Origin: Gammaproteobacteria bacterium
GTDB lineage: Bacteria > Pseudomonadota > Gammaproteobacteria > SZUA-229
Assembly: GCA_029881795.1 (NCBI GenBank)
Contig: JAOULX010000008.1
Coordinates: forward strand, 62,001 to 126,000
DNA: 64,000 bases
Direction of reading: 5' to 3'
This document shows positions 20,853 through 30,158 of the stretch, piece by piece (position 1 is the stretch's first letter; every line of letters starts with the position of its first letter). The position numbers and the translations under genes are program-made. Under the pieces are notes generated by a model. It saw only the letters and a program-made list of their open reading frames with translations, ran no database searches and was not told where the DNA came from.

Positions 20853-21640
20853 CCTGTTTTGATTTGAAAAAAATCAACCGTGTTTGTATAACTACTCTGT
20901 TCAATTAATTCATACGAACACTGATAACTACGGGCTATCGTATGACAGATATGCGGTAAAAACGCCGGCTCATTACGGTTAGATTTTGGCTTTGGTTTAA
21001 TGTCTCTTGGCAACAGATAAGGCGCATCTGTCTCTACCATCAACTTATCCAGAGGTATCTGATTCACGATTGCCTTGAGTTCCTGACCCCTTCGCTCATC
21101 ACAGATCCAGCCGGTAATACCAATATACAAACCCATTTCAAGATAGCATTGTAGTTCAGCCTGCGTACCGGTAAAACAATGCGCGACGGCTGCCGGTAAC
21201 TGATCAATATACCCTGACAAGATATCAACAAAGTCCTGATGCGCATCCCGCTGATGTAAAAAAACCGGTAGCTGATTTTCAACAGCCAATTGCAGCTGCG
21301 CCTCGAAACAGACACGCTGAGCTGCAGGCTCAGAAAAATTACGGTTAAAATCCAGCCCGCATTCACCGACAGCAAGTACCGTATCTTCAGCTAATAAGCA
21401 TGTCAGCTTTGCCAGCGAATCAGCCGAAAACTCACTGGCATGATGCGGATGTATACCCGCCGTCGAATACAGAACGGTAGGAAAGTGGGCGCTTAAATCC
21501 AGTGCCCGCTGTGATTCGGCTATCGTGGTTCCGGTAATAATCATTTTACCAACACCTGACTGCAGAGCCCTCTCTATAACCTGATGCGCGTCTTTTTCAA
21601 ATCTTTTAGACGTCAGGTTGACACCGATATCAATTAACAA
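20849..21640 (-). CDS. tatD: TatD family hydrolase (metal-dependent DNase)
   Basis: 263 aa; MLIDIGVNLTSKRFEKD, AGIHPHHASEF, VGECGLDFNRNFSEPAAQ, VETDAPYLLPRDIKPKPKSNRNEPAFL. Confidence 0.93.
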   Translation of the reverse strand: MLIDIGVNLTSKRFEKDAHQVIERALQSGVGKMIITGTTIAESQRALDLSAHFPTVLYSTAGIHPHHASEFSADSLAKLTCLLAEDTVLAVGECGLDFNRNFSEPAAQRVCFEAQLQLAVENQLPVFLHQRDAHQDFVDILSGYIDQLPAAVAHCFTGTQAELQCYLEMGLYIGITGWICDERRGQELKAIVNQIPLDKLMVETDAPYLLPRDIKPKPKSNRNEPAFLPHICHTIARSYQCSYELIEQSSYTNTVDFFQIKTG

Positions 21641-21747
21641 GCATTACCTCTTTTACAGATAAGCGATTACAGCAACCGTAAACAGCTATATAATTTCTTT
21701 CAGATCAGGCACTATAATCGCTATTCATTAATTTAAGTTTTCAGAAT

Positions 21748-22521
21748 ATGTTACCCGATATTACTATCTATTGCGCCGACTTAAGCAAACAGCAACAAGC
21801 CAGAGATTTTGCCGATACTTATCATTACCCTTATTCAGAAAAAAAGCCGGAATCAGCTATTTACCTGTGCTTTACTGAAAGCGGCCTGAGCTTGCACGAC
21901 AGCCATGTCAACAGCGATATCAATATTGATTTTACCAGTGGTGGATTGGCCCACCGACTACAGTATGGTGGCGGTAAAGGCCAGACCATTGCCAAAGCGG
22001 TTGGCATCAGCAGTAAAAACAAACCTCACGTCTTAGATGCCACAGCAGGACTGGGACGGGACGCACTGATACTGGCAAATCTTGGTCTGAGACTCAGCCT
22101 GATCGAACAGTCACCACTACTTGCTGAAATGTTGAAACAGGCAATAGCCGATGCTGCGGATAACCCACTGTTTCAAAAAGCTAGCGCTGAAGGTTTTGAG
22201 CTTTATCACGATGATGCAAGCATTTTTATGAATCAGAGAAAAATAGACGGCTGTGATGTGGTTTATCTTGACCCCATGTACCCGGAAAAGAAAAAGAGCG
22301 CTCTGGTTAAAAAAGACATGCAGATATTACAAAACCTGATAGGACACTCCGCTGAAGCTGACAATGCCGCGTTACTGGCAGCCGCAATTAAATTTGCCAG
22401 ACAACGGGTCGTCGTAAAGCGACCAAAAAATGCCGACAACATCAGCGGCCCGACACCAACACTGTCTCTTCACTCAAAAAAAACCCGCTATGATATTTAT
22501 GTCATCAGTACACTAACGTAA
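21748..22521 (+). CDS. rsmJ: 16S rRNA (guanine1516-N2)-methyltransferase RsmJ
   Basis: 257 aa; DFTSGGLAHRLQYGGGKGQTIAKAVG, DATAGLGRDALILANLG, VYLDPMYPEKKKSALVKKDMQ. Confidence 0.93.
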   Translation: MLPDITIYCADLSKQQQARDFADTYHYPYSEKKPESAIYLCFTESGLSLHDSHVNSDINIDFTSGGLAHRLQYGGGKGQTIAKAVGISSKNKPHVLDATAGLGRDALILANLGLRLSLIEQSPLLAEMLKQAIADAADNPLFQKASAEGFELYHDDASIFMNQRKIDGCDVVYLDPMYPEKKKSALVKKDMQILQNLIGHSAEADNAALLAAAIKFARQRVVVKRPKNADNISGPTPTLSLHSKKTRYDIYVISTLT

Positions 22522-22737
22522 TTTTTCAAGCTTTAGAAATTTATGATTTTTGTCAAACAATAATTGAAATCGGCCATTGATACCATCGGCGGTTATGAAT
22601 GGTTGCAGAGCACTGGCAGGAAACTGGATTTTCCTGCCATCTTCAGCCTGAACTATTACGGCCTTTGCCGCCCCTCTGTAATATTGTAAATATTTCTCTG
22701 GCGATATAGCCAGTGTAAAAAAAACACCCTGCATCAA
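22513..22737 (-). CDS. DUF2835-like small protein
   Basis: 74 aa; FTLAISPEKYLQYYRGAAKAVIVQAEDGRKIQFPASALQPFITADGINGRFQLLFDKNHKFLKLEKL, matches the pattern I know for DUF2835. Confidence 0.75.
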   Translation of the reverse strand: MMQGVFFTLAISPEKYLQYYRGAAKAVIVQAEDGRKIQFPASALQPFITADGINGRFQLLFDKNHKFLKLEKLR

Positions 22738-22752
22738 AAAACCTTCAGCAAT

Positions 22753-23574
22753 TTACCAGCCCCAAACTACACCTTCAAGAAGGTTATTGAGGTCATTATA
22801 CTCTGCATCGTTAGCAGCAATGAACTGTTTTGATTTTTTGCTGAAACGTTTAAACAAAGCTGCAGCACTGGAAGAACCTCTTTCTGTTGTCAATGATGCG
22901 ACGATCTGATCTCTTAACTCGGCAGGGATTCGTTTGCTGGCAGTAATTGTCTGATTTGGCATTCTTTTACTTTTCCAGATAATTTTATATTGCGCTTTGA
23001 CTTCATCTGAGAGTTTGTTGTTATAAAAACCGTCTCTCATGACAGCGGCAACGCATTTGCCTGACTTGAGCTTGTTATAAATACCTTTCATGCCGCCTTT
23101 GGTTTCAACAAATATTGGCTGTCTCACCGGATTTTTAAATTCGCGCAACATTGAAATGGTAGCCAGATTAGGCGATGCCAGACCGCAAATCTTTTTTGCT
23201 ATTAAATCCTGAATAGTATTTACACCCGAATCGTTTTTAGTAATGATTAAAAAACCCAGATGCCCCTGCAGTCTGACCAGTGGCACATGCTGTATATGTT
23301 GCATCCGCCATGAGCTGAACTGCGGACCATCAAATACCAGATCATAATCACCGCGCCGCATTTTCATGGAATACGTCAACCAGTCTCGCGGATGTTTATA
23401 GACGACTTTTTCACCCATCATTACACTGAGTGACTCAGCAATAGGTCCGTAGAGCTGTTCTCCGACTGCTGGTTTTTCGCGTGGCGGTGCTGAGAAAATT
23501 AAATCTGCTTTTACAATAGCAGGCAAAATACATACTGATACGGCAAAAAGAATGGTAAAAATTTGTTTCTTCAT
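22753..23574 (-). CDS. PhnD-like periplasmic substrate-binding protein (phosphate/phosphite/phosphonate type)
   Basis: Start moved from the ORF-track start to the ATG at 23574 (MKKQIFTILFAVSVCILPAIVKA signal peptide, GGGGG RBS). SAPPREKPAVGEQLYGPIAESLS..., DLVFDGPQFSSWRMQHI. Confidence 0.8.
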   Translation of the reverse strand: MKKQIFTILFAVSVCILPAIVKADLIFSAPPREKPAVGEQLYGPIAESLSVMMGEKVVYKHPRDWLTYSMKMRRGDYDLVFDGPQFSSWRMQHIQHVPLVRLQGHLGFLIITKNDSGVNTIQDLIAKKICGLASPNLATISMLREFKNPVRQPIFVETKGGMKGIYNKLKSGKCVAAVMRDGFYNNKLSDEVKAQYKIIWKSKRMPNQTITASKRIPAELRDQIVASLTTERGSSSAAALFKRFSKKSKQFIAANDAEYNDLNNLLEGVVWGW

Positions 23575-23729
23575 GAACCCCCCTGATATTACTTGCCAAA
23601 TGATTGATGCAGCACAGCCTATTTTTTTAATTTTCTGCACTGATTAAGCATAGTAGTAATTATCAAATGTTTCAATTTTGTTAAAAAAAAATCCAGACAC
23701 TACCACTATATAACTAGGGGTATGACCTA

Positions 23730-24212
23730 TTAATCCCTGAAATTTTTATACTGTAACGGCAAATCAATATCAGAACTTTTTAATATGCTGATTGCCTGTT
23801 GTAAATCATCTCTTTTTTTACCAGTAACTCTGAGCTGCTCACCCTGAATCGCAGCCTGTACTTTCAATTTTGATTGTTTTAGAAATTTTACAATTTTACG
23901 GGCATCATCAGTTTCTATGCCAGCTTTAACGCTGGCACTCTGGTACGCACGATTACCGCGTTCATCGATATCTCCCAGATCAATACTGCGCAAATCAAGC
24001 CCTCTCTTTGACATTTTATTAAACAGTATTTCATGCATCTGTCGAATCTGAAACTTACTGCCGGCTTCAAGGCTCAGTTCAGTATCTGATTGCTTAACCT
24101 TGGCATCGCTGCCTTTAAAATCAAAACGACTCGATATTTCACGATTTGCCTGATCAACCGCATTTTTTAATTCGTGCTGATCAACATCAGATACAATATC
24201 AAAAGAAGGCAT
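23730..24212 (-). CDS. yajQ: YajQ family cyclic-di-GMP/nucleotide-binding protein
   Basis: 160 aa from MPSFDIVSDVDQHELKNAVDQANREISSRFDFKGSDA; the track ORF extends further upstream. Confidence 0.94.
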   Translation of the reverse strand: MPSFDIVSDVDQHELKNAVDQANREISSRFDFKGSDAKVKQSDTELSLEAGSKFQIRQMHEILFNKMSKRGLDLRSIDLGDIDERGNRAYQSASVKAGIETDDARKIVKFLKQSKLKVQAAIQGEQLRVTGKKRDDLQQAISILKSSDIDLPLQYKNFRD

Positions 24213-24255
24213 ATTCGTAATTCCTCTAAAACTATAAAACGACGGGTTAAGATAC

Positions 24256-24645
24256 ATGATTTTTTCACAGACTTCACGCAACTTAATAATGCTGGGATCA
24301 CTCGGCGGATTGTTAAGCATCGTCTTAGGTGCTTTCGGTGCGCATGCCGTAAAAGCCTGGTTAGCCACTGATTTAATGGCCGTCTATCAGACGGCTGTCA
24401 GCTATCAGATGTACCATTCTCTCGGACTGATATTAATCGGCCTGATTTATCATCACCATCAAAGCCGGTTAATAAAGTCAGCTGGCTGGCTGATGCTAAG
24501 TGGCATGATTATTTTTTCTGGCAGTCTTTATCTCCTCAGCCTTGCCGGCATACGCTGGCTCGGCATGATCACCCCTGTCGGTGGCATCTGTCTGATTATT
24601 GCCTGGTTATTCCTGCTGATGGGTATCAGCAAAAAAGCCTCATAG
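24256..24645 (+). CDS. DUF423 family small membrane protein
   Basis: 129 aa; LGAFGAHAVKAWLATDLMAVYQTAVSYQMYHSLGLILIGL...GMITPVGGICLIIAWLFLL. Confidence 0.9.
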   Translation: MIFSQTSRNLIMLGSLGGLLSIVLGAFGAHAVKAWLATDLMAVYQTAVSYQMYHSLGLILIGLIYHHHQSRLIKSAGWLMLSGMIIFSGSLYLLSLAGIRWLGMITPVGGICLIIAWLFLLMGISKKAS

Positions 24646-25371
24646 CTTACGCTGCATCGCCGTTAAGATACCATGCAAAATATTCAGCTCCCTTCGTGAA
24701 GGCTGCGCACGATTTAGAAAGATCTGCAGCCTTCGCATGACATTTTCCGGGTTATTACTGCCAAAAAACTCAACCTCGCTCATCACCTGCTGCAAGTGCT
24801 GGTGCAGAGTCTGAATTTGCCCTGCCAGAGCAGCCTGATCATCACCATCAGGTTTTGTGCTAAAACTTTCAGTCTGGTATTCCTGCACTGTGTTAAACAG
24901 TTCATAAGCAATCACCTGAACTGCAGCTGCGACATTAAGCGAGCTGCAGTCAGGGTTGGTCGGAATATGAACCAGGCGATGACACAATGCCAGCTCTTGA
25001 TTCGTCAGACCGGTACGCTCTCTGCCAAATACTATAGCCACCGGTGCGTCAACAGCCTGACACTGTGCCAGTGCAGTAAGTGCCATCTGGTGCGGCTTTT
25101 CGATTACCCAGTTAAGGTTGCGTTCGCGTGCGCTGGTACCGATGACTAGGCTGCAGTCTGCAATCGCTGATGATAAAGACGGGCAAACTACCGCATTATT
25201 GATAATATCAACCGCATGCGTGGCTCTGGAAGCCGCCTCAGCGGATGGAAATTCCAGCGGATCAACCAGGTACAATTGCTGCAGACTCATATTTTTCATG
25301 GCTCTGGCCGCTGCACCAATATTACCAGGGTGCGAGGTATTCACCATGACGATGCGGATATTTTCTAACAT
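24640..25371 (-). CDS. trmJ: tRNA (cytidine/uridine-2'-O-)-methyltransferase TrmJ
   Basis: 243 aa; NIRIVMVNTSHPGNIGAAARAMKNM, VFGRERTGLTNQELALCHRLVHIPTNPDCSSLNVAAAVQVI. Confidence 0.94.
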   Translation of the reverse strand: MLENIRIVMVNTSHPGNIGAAARAMKNMSLQQLYLVDPLEFPSAEAASRATHAVDIINNAVVCPSLSSAIADCSLVIGTSARERNLNWVIEKPHQMALTALAQCQAVDAPVAIVFGRERTGLTNQELALCHRLVHIPTNPDCSSLNVAAAVQVIAYELFNTVQEYQTESFSTKPDGDDQAALAGQIQTLHQHLQQVMSEVEFFGSNNPENVMRRLQIFLNRAQPSRRELNILHGILTAMQRKL

Positions 25372-25486
25372 GTTCTATAATCGGATCTGTAAAGGGACTA
25401 ATTCTGCCTGATTTAGATGAATCCCGATACAAATTTACGTGTTTCTGTTAAACTACGCGCCGATTCAACCCAAGAGCTCTTTCGCA

Positions 25487-26281
25487 ATGAAACCGATGAT
25501 GAATATTGCCGTCCGTGCCGCACGTGACGCCAGCAAAGTAATTGTTCAGTATATGGATCGGATTGATCACCTGCCGATCGTCACTAAAGAAAAGAATGAC
25601 TTTGTCACCGAAGTGGATCAAAAAGCCGAAAGTGTGATTATTAATACCCTTAAACAGGCCTTTCCTGAACATTCTATCTTGGCCGAAGAAAGCGGCCAGA
25701 GAGGCGACAGTGAATACCAATGGATTATTGATCCACTGGATGGCACCACCAATTATTTACACGGTTTCCCACAGTTTTCCATTTCCATTGCTCTGAAGAT
25801 CAAAGGCAAACTGTCACTGGGTGTAGTTTATGACCCCCTGCGTCAAGAATTGTTTACAGCCAGCGCTGGTGATGGCGCCTATCTTAACAACCGCCGGATT
25901 CGCGTCAGCAAACAAAGCAGTTTATCCGGCGCTTTATTAGGAACCGGTTTTCCTTATAAAGACCAGCGCTATCTGGATGCCTACCTGAATATGTTTAAAA
26001 CTTTTTTCCCGGAAACAGCGGGCATACGACGTGCCGGCTCTGCTGCACTTGATCTGGCTTATGTCGCCTGTGGTCGTCTCGATGGTTTCTGGGAAATCGG
26101 TCTGCAAAGCTGGGACATTGCAGCCGGTGCGTTACTGGTACGCGAAGCTGGTGGGATCATTACCGATTTTTCTGCCAACGAGGATTATCTGGACAACGGT
26201 AACGTGATTGCCGCCAACCCCAAAGTCTTTAATCAAATGTTAAAGAATCTGGAGCCGCATATCCCCGCTGAACTCCGCTAA
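25487..26281 (+). CDS. suhB: Inositol monophosphatase family protein SuhB
   Basis: MKPMMNIAVRAARDASKVIVQYMDR..., WIIDPLDGTTNYLHGFPQFSISIAL, WDIAAGALLVREAGG. Start moved to the internal ATG at 25487. Confidence 0.94.
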   Translation: MKPMMNIAVRAARDASKVIVQYMDRIDHLPIVTKEKNDFVTEVDQKAESVIINTLKQAFPEHSILAEESGQRGDSEYQWIIDPLDGTTNYLHGFPQFSISIALKIKGKLSLGVVYDPLRQELFTASAGDGAYLNNRRIRVSKQSSLSGALLGTGFPYKDQRYLDAYLNMFKTFFPETAGIRRAGSAALDLAYVACGRLDGFWEIGLQSWDIAAGALLVREAGGIITDFSANEDYLDNGNVIAANPKVFNQMLKNLEPHIPAELR

Positions 26282-26290
26282 CTGTCCGAT

Positions 26291-26542
26291 TCAGGCGCCT
26301 AATTGCTCCCACTCTTCGGGAGTATAGGCCTTGATCGTCAGCGCATGCAGAGCACCACTGGTAATCTGCTGGCTAACCGTCGCATAAACCATCTTTTGTT
26401 CCTGCAGCATGGTTTTACCTTCAAATTCAACACTCACAACCGTCGCTTCGAACTTACTGCCATCGCCTGTAACAGTCACTGTACTGCCGGTCATACCCGC
26501 TTCAATTAATGTTTTAACTTCTTCCGGAGTCATGCTGTTCAC
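26291..26542 (-). CDS. BolA family protein (IbaG/YrbA type)
   Basis: 83 aa; MTPEEVKTLIEAGMTGSTVTVTGDGSKFEATVVSVEFEGKTMLQEQKMVYATV...LHALTIKAYTPEEW. Confidence 0.9.
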   Translation of the reverse strand: MNSMTPEEVKTLIEAGMTGSTVTVTGDGSKFEATVVSVEFEGKTMLQEQKMVYATVSQQITSGALHALTIKAYTPEEWEQLGA

Positions 26543-26653
26543 CTATTTATTCAAAGATATGGGACACGCAGTCTACACTCTGGCAGACTCATGTCAAACA
26601 CGTTTTAAAGGGTTATTACCGACAGCATCGGTTTAATTTTTTGATCCGTAAAA

Positions 26654-26688
26654 TAAAAAGCCCACTCATAATGAGCGGGCTTTTTATG
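26654..26688. terminator. Rho-independent terminator between the VWA operon and the bolA-like gene
   Basis: aaaaagcccactcataatgagcgggcttttta: about 9-bp stem with A/T tracts on both sides. Confidence 0.8.
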
Positions 26689-26707
26689 CAAAACCAATCA
26701 GTAGCAA

Positions 26708-27364
26708 TCAGTCTTTATTTAATAACTCTTCAACATGGTCCAGATCATTAATCACACGCCAGGCACCGCCACTGGATTCCACTTTATTTCTCCAGTTATC
26801 GATACGTGTCATGTATTCTCTCGGGTCCACGTTATCAGTACGCAGTTTTGTCACATTCAGAGCGGTTACTGTCACACCGTTAAAATTAATCGGGAAATCA
26901 CGGATATGGCCTTTAGGAATTTCTTCTTTCATATCTGAAAAAACCAGAACATGACGATTGCCAGCACCCGTTTCCTCTAGAAACTCAATAGCCTGCAGCA
27001 TACCACCACTGATATCGGTATAGGTACTGCTCTTTACTTCATCAACCATTTTATTGATGGCTGCTTGAAAGACTCTTTTCTGCGAGTTTGCTGCAGAAGG
27101 ACGGTCATCAAAAGTCATTTTTGCAACGATATCTTTTTCGCTGAAACTGCCGCTATCAATTCGTGCAACGGCAAATGAATCGCCACTGGTCATAGTACCG
27201 AGCAGGTAATTAATAATTGACTGCGCTTTAGTCAGCTCCTGAGTATAAGTACCTGACGTATCCAGCAGCAGCATGACCGAAGTCGCGTGTGATTTTGGAT
27301 CCGAACATGCCGAGACCAGCGTTAATAATCCAGCCAGAATTAATGGCTTTAGTGTTTTAATCAT
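26708..27364 (-). CDS. VWA-domain lipoprotein
   Basis: From ATG at 27364: MIKTLKPLILAGLLTLVSACSDPK (lipobox VSAC), SVMLLLDTSGTYTQ MIDAS-like motif, HVLVFSDMKEE. Confidence 0.75.
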   Translation of the reverse strand: MIKTLKPLILAGLLTLVSACSDPKSHATSVMLLLDTSGTYTQELTKAQSIINYLLGTMTSGDSFAVARIDSGSFSEKDIVAKMTFDDRPSAANSQKRVFQAAINKMVDEVKSSTYTDISGGMLQAIEFLEETGAGNRHVLVFSDMKEEIPKGHIRDFPINFNGVTVTALNVTKLRTDNVDPREYMTRIDNWRNKVESSGGAWRVINDLDHVEELLNKD

Positions 27365-27389
27365 TTTTCCCCCTAACATCCTGTCTAAT

Positions 27390-28823
27390 TTAAACCGATG
27401 ATTTTTGTTGATTAGTTTGTGCTGACTTTGTTTTATTCTTGCCTCTGACACAGGTTTCTATTTTCAGCGGAATAAAAATAATCAGATCGTAAGTGTTTAA
27501 AATAATATGGCCAATATTGCTGGCTAAATTGCCTACTTGGCGAATAAGAAAGGCCAGTGTTTTTAATGTAAATTCAGCAGCCATACCGATCACTGTTCTC
27601 AATGCATGAACAAATGATTCTAAAGGAATCGCAATCAACATTAAAGCAAACGGTAAAATGAAGCCCATTGTCATCTGTCCGACCGTGGTTATCCACCTGA
27701 ATTCCGGCGCTTCAACTGTAACTCCTGCCAGACTCTGGGTTAAGGCTTCGCGGTCTGCAGCTAATAAATCACGCATATAAGCCAGTGATGACTCGATACC
27801 TGCAAAAATAACCAGCAAAACAAAGGCCACCAGCATCATCTGTTTACGCAATTTATCATCCAGCGAGCCGATGATGGGAAACAGTTTGGTAATTTGTAAG
27901 GACTCCATTAAAAACAGTCCCAGTACAATTTCAAAAAATACCAGTACCAATGCCGCTACATCAGATGCCCTTAACGGTCCAAGACGACTACTGCCACCGA
28001 CCATTTCTGACATCGGTAATGCGATTAACTGGAAGTTAACATAAACCCCCAGCAAAGCGATCAGCAACACCAGACCAGAGGTAAAGAACTGAGTCATGGC
28101 TGATGATGACAACACCCGTTCAGCGAGATTCGTTTTCGCCATAATCTGTTCATACTTTTCAATCTGTGAATCAATGACTTTAGAGCGATCTTCCAGACCA
28201 ACAATTTTCTTTTCGACATTTACCAGTGTTTTAGTCAGGTTTCTCCAATACGGCATCATCGTTTTCAACAAACTATGACGTTCTTTACTGGCGCGTCGGA
28301 ATTCAGCGATTTCTTTTTCACTATTGTGTTTCATCGTGGTCTGAATCTCACCCAGAATCCGGGTTACCATCGGATCGCCATTACCCTGAATATTGCTCAC
28401 TGAACGGATCACATCAACATAGTTTTGAGGCATTGGCGGAACTTCTGATGCCTCGCGATAATCTTTGTCAATTTTTGTTATCTGGTCATTCAATTCGCGC
28501 TGTAATGACGGATAACCACTTAAGTCTCTGGTTACTACATCTTCTACCCGATGAAATTCTCTTTCAATATAACGCTCTGTTTCTAACATGCCGGTCGCCA
28601 GCAAGACTTCACGGTTGCGCTCACGCAAATGCTGCTCTAATGCGGTGACTGAACGGGCTGTCATTCGCATCGCATTTCTTATGATTAAGCTGAAACTTCT
28701 AATGGCGCGGTGCGCAGGTGTTCTAGCCAGCCACATGGTTAAGATTATGATAACTAACCAAATAACGGCTGAAACGCCGGGGTTGGCTGGCCACCAGATA
28801 GCCATTATCTCCGAAAATGTCAT
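27390..28823 (-). CDS. Uncharacterised polytopic membrane protein with long N-terminal cytoplasmic/coiled-coil segment
   Basis: 478 aa from MTFSEIMAIWW (GGAGG RBS at the correct distance). N-terminal TM, charged helical region to about residue 240, several C-terminal TMs. Confidence 0.7.
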   Translation of the reverse strand: MTFSEIMAIWWPANPGVSAVIWLVIIILTMWLARTPAHRAIRSFSLIIRNAMRMTARSVTALEQHLRERNREVLLATGMLETERYIEREFHRVEDVVTRDLSGYPSLQRELNDQITKIDKDYREASEVPPMPQNYVDVIRSVSNIQGNGDPMVTRILGEIQTTMKHNSEKEIAEFRRASKERHSLLKTMMPYWRNLTKTLVNVEKKIVGLEDRSKVIDSQIEKYEQIMAKTNLAERVLSSSAMTQFFTSGLVLLIALLGVYVNFQLIALPMSEMVGGSSRLGPLRASDVAALVLVFFEIVLGLFLMESLQITKLFPIIGSLDDKLRKQMMLVAFVLLVIFAGIESSLAYMRDLLAADREALTQSLAGVTVEAPEFRWITTVGQMTMGFILPFALMLIAIPLESFVHALRTVIGMAAEFTLKTLAFLIRQVGNLASNIGHIILNTYDLIIFIPLKIETCVRGKNKTKSAQTNQQKSSV

Positions 28824-29144
28824 ACTTACCTCCATGCATCTGCATGTTTTTAAATTATTATTTTTATGATCTATACAACGTCCCATGGCTTTGCCGCAGG
28901 CAAGCTATGCTAGATGTGGTGTTACTCAATTAATTATTCTCCTGATGCTCAGTAGCAAGTGCCGGGCACTTCTGATCAAGTCGATAATGTTTATCTGTGA
29001 GCACAGACACCCTAATTGTTATAGGACATAAAAGCCAAATAAACAAACACATCTTAGAGTAGTCAGTTGACAGACAAAATGGAAAGTATTGAAGATAAAG
29101 CGTCAGGTTCATCCGATAAGCTCTGATGAACGGTCATATCAGCC

Positions 29145-30155
29145 TTAGCTATTAAACTGCAGATCAAGTGGCTTGTGCTGCAGATTCGCTAACTGTTCAC
29201 GTAATTCGAGAATATGCTGCTCCCAGTAGCGGGCTTCACCAAACCACGGGAATGCCAGTGGAAAGGCAGGGTCTTGCCAGCGTTTGGCAATCCATGCAGC
29301 ATAATGCACCAGACGCATAGTTCTTAACGATTCTATCAGCCCAATTTCTGCTTTATTAAAGTCATAGAATTCCTGATAACCTTCCAGAATCTCCTGTAAC
29401 TGCAGCTGCTGCTCCTGCTCAGAACCGGATAGCAGCATCCAAATATCCTGCACAGCAGGCCCCATTCGGCTGTCATCAAAGTCCAAAAAAGCTGGCCCCT
29501 GCTGTGCGCCCTGATCGGTCCACAATATATTGCCTACATGGCAGTCGCCGTGTAAACGAATCGTCTCAAACTCGATATTGTTGTAGACAGGTAATACCTG
29601 CTCGATCAAATCATCCATCAGCGTGCTATATGCCGGCATCAGATAAGACGGGATAAACTCCGTTTTTAATAAATACGCATAGGGTTCTGTTAAAAAATCC
29701 GTGGTATTAATAGTCGGGCGACACTGATATTGACGCTCTGCGCCAGTAGCATGAATACGGCCAATATAGCGCCCCAGCAGATAAAGATGCTCGAGATCGC
29801 TCAACTCTGGCGCTCTGCCACCTTTGCGCTGATAGAGCGCAAACCGAAAGCCCTGACTATAAAACAGACTGTTTCCATCTGCATTCATGAGTGCTGGAAT
29901 CACCGGTATATCGTTATCGACTAACTGCTGCGTAAACTGATGCTCTTCCAGAATTTGTTCGTCTGACCAACGATTAGGACGATAAAATTTTGCTATCAAG
30001 GGCAGTTGTTCTTCTATGCCCACCTGATAGACCCGGTTTTCGTAACTATTTAAAGCCAGTACCCGAAGATCACTCAGATAACCCTGACTTTCTACCGCAT
30101 CTATAATCAGGTCCGGTGATAAATTATGATAGCTGTCGTCACTGCTGTTTTGCAT
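29145..30155 (-). CDS. srkA: Stress response kinase A (YihE/SrkA-like; APH-fold serine/threonine kinase)
   Basis: 336 aa; LNSYENRVYQVG, VAKFYRPNRWSDEQILEEHQFTQQL, RLHGDCHVGNILW, FLDFDDSRMGPAVQDIWML. Confidence 0.93.
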   Translation of the reverse strand: MQNSSDDSYHNLSPDLIIDAVESQGYLSDLRVLALNSYENRVYQVGIEEQLPLIAKFYRPNRWSDEQILEEHQFTQQLVDNDIPVIPALMNADGNSLFYSQGFRFALYQRKGGRAPELSDLEHLYLLGRYIGRIHATGAERQYQCRPTINTTDFLTEPYAYLLKTEFIPSYLMPAYSTLMDDLIEQVLPVYNNIEFETIRLHGDCHVGNILWTDQGAQQGPAFLDFDDSRMGPAVQDIWMLLSGSEQEQQLQLQEILEGYQEFYDFNKAEIGLIESLRTMRLVHYAAWIAKRWQDPAFPLAFPWFGEARYWEQHILELREQLANLQHKPLDLQFNS

Positions 30156-30158
30156 CGC

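Noticed and set aside
28930-29112. 60-aa - strand ORF upstream of the membrane/VWA operon
   Set aside because: No RBS, low-complexity composition, and the region looks regulatory.
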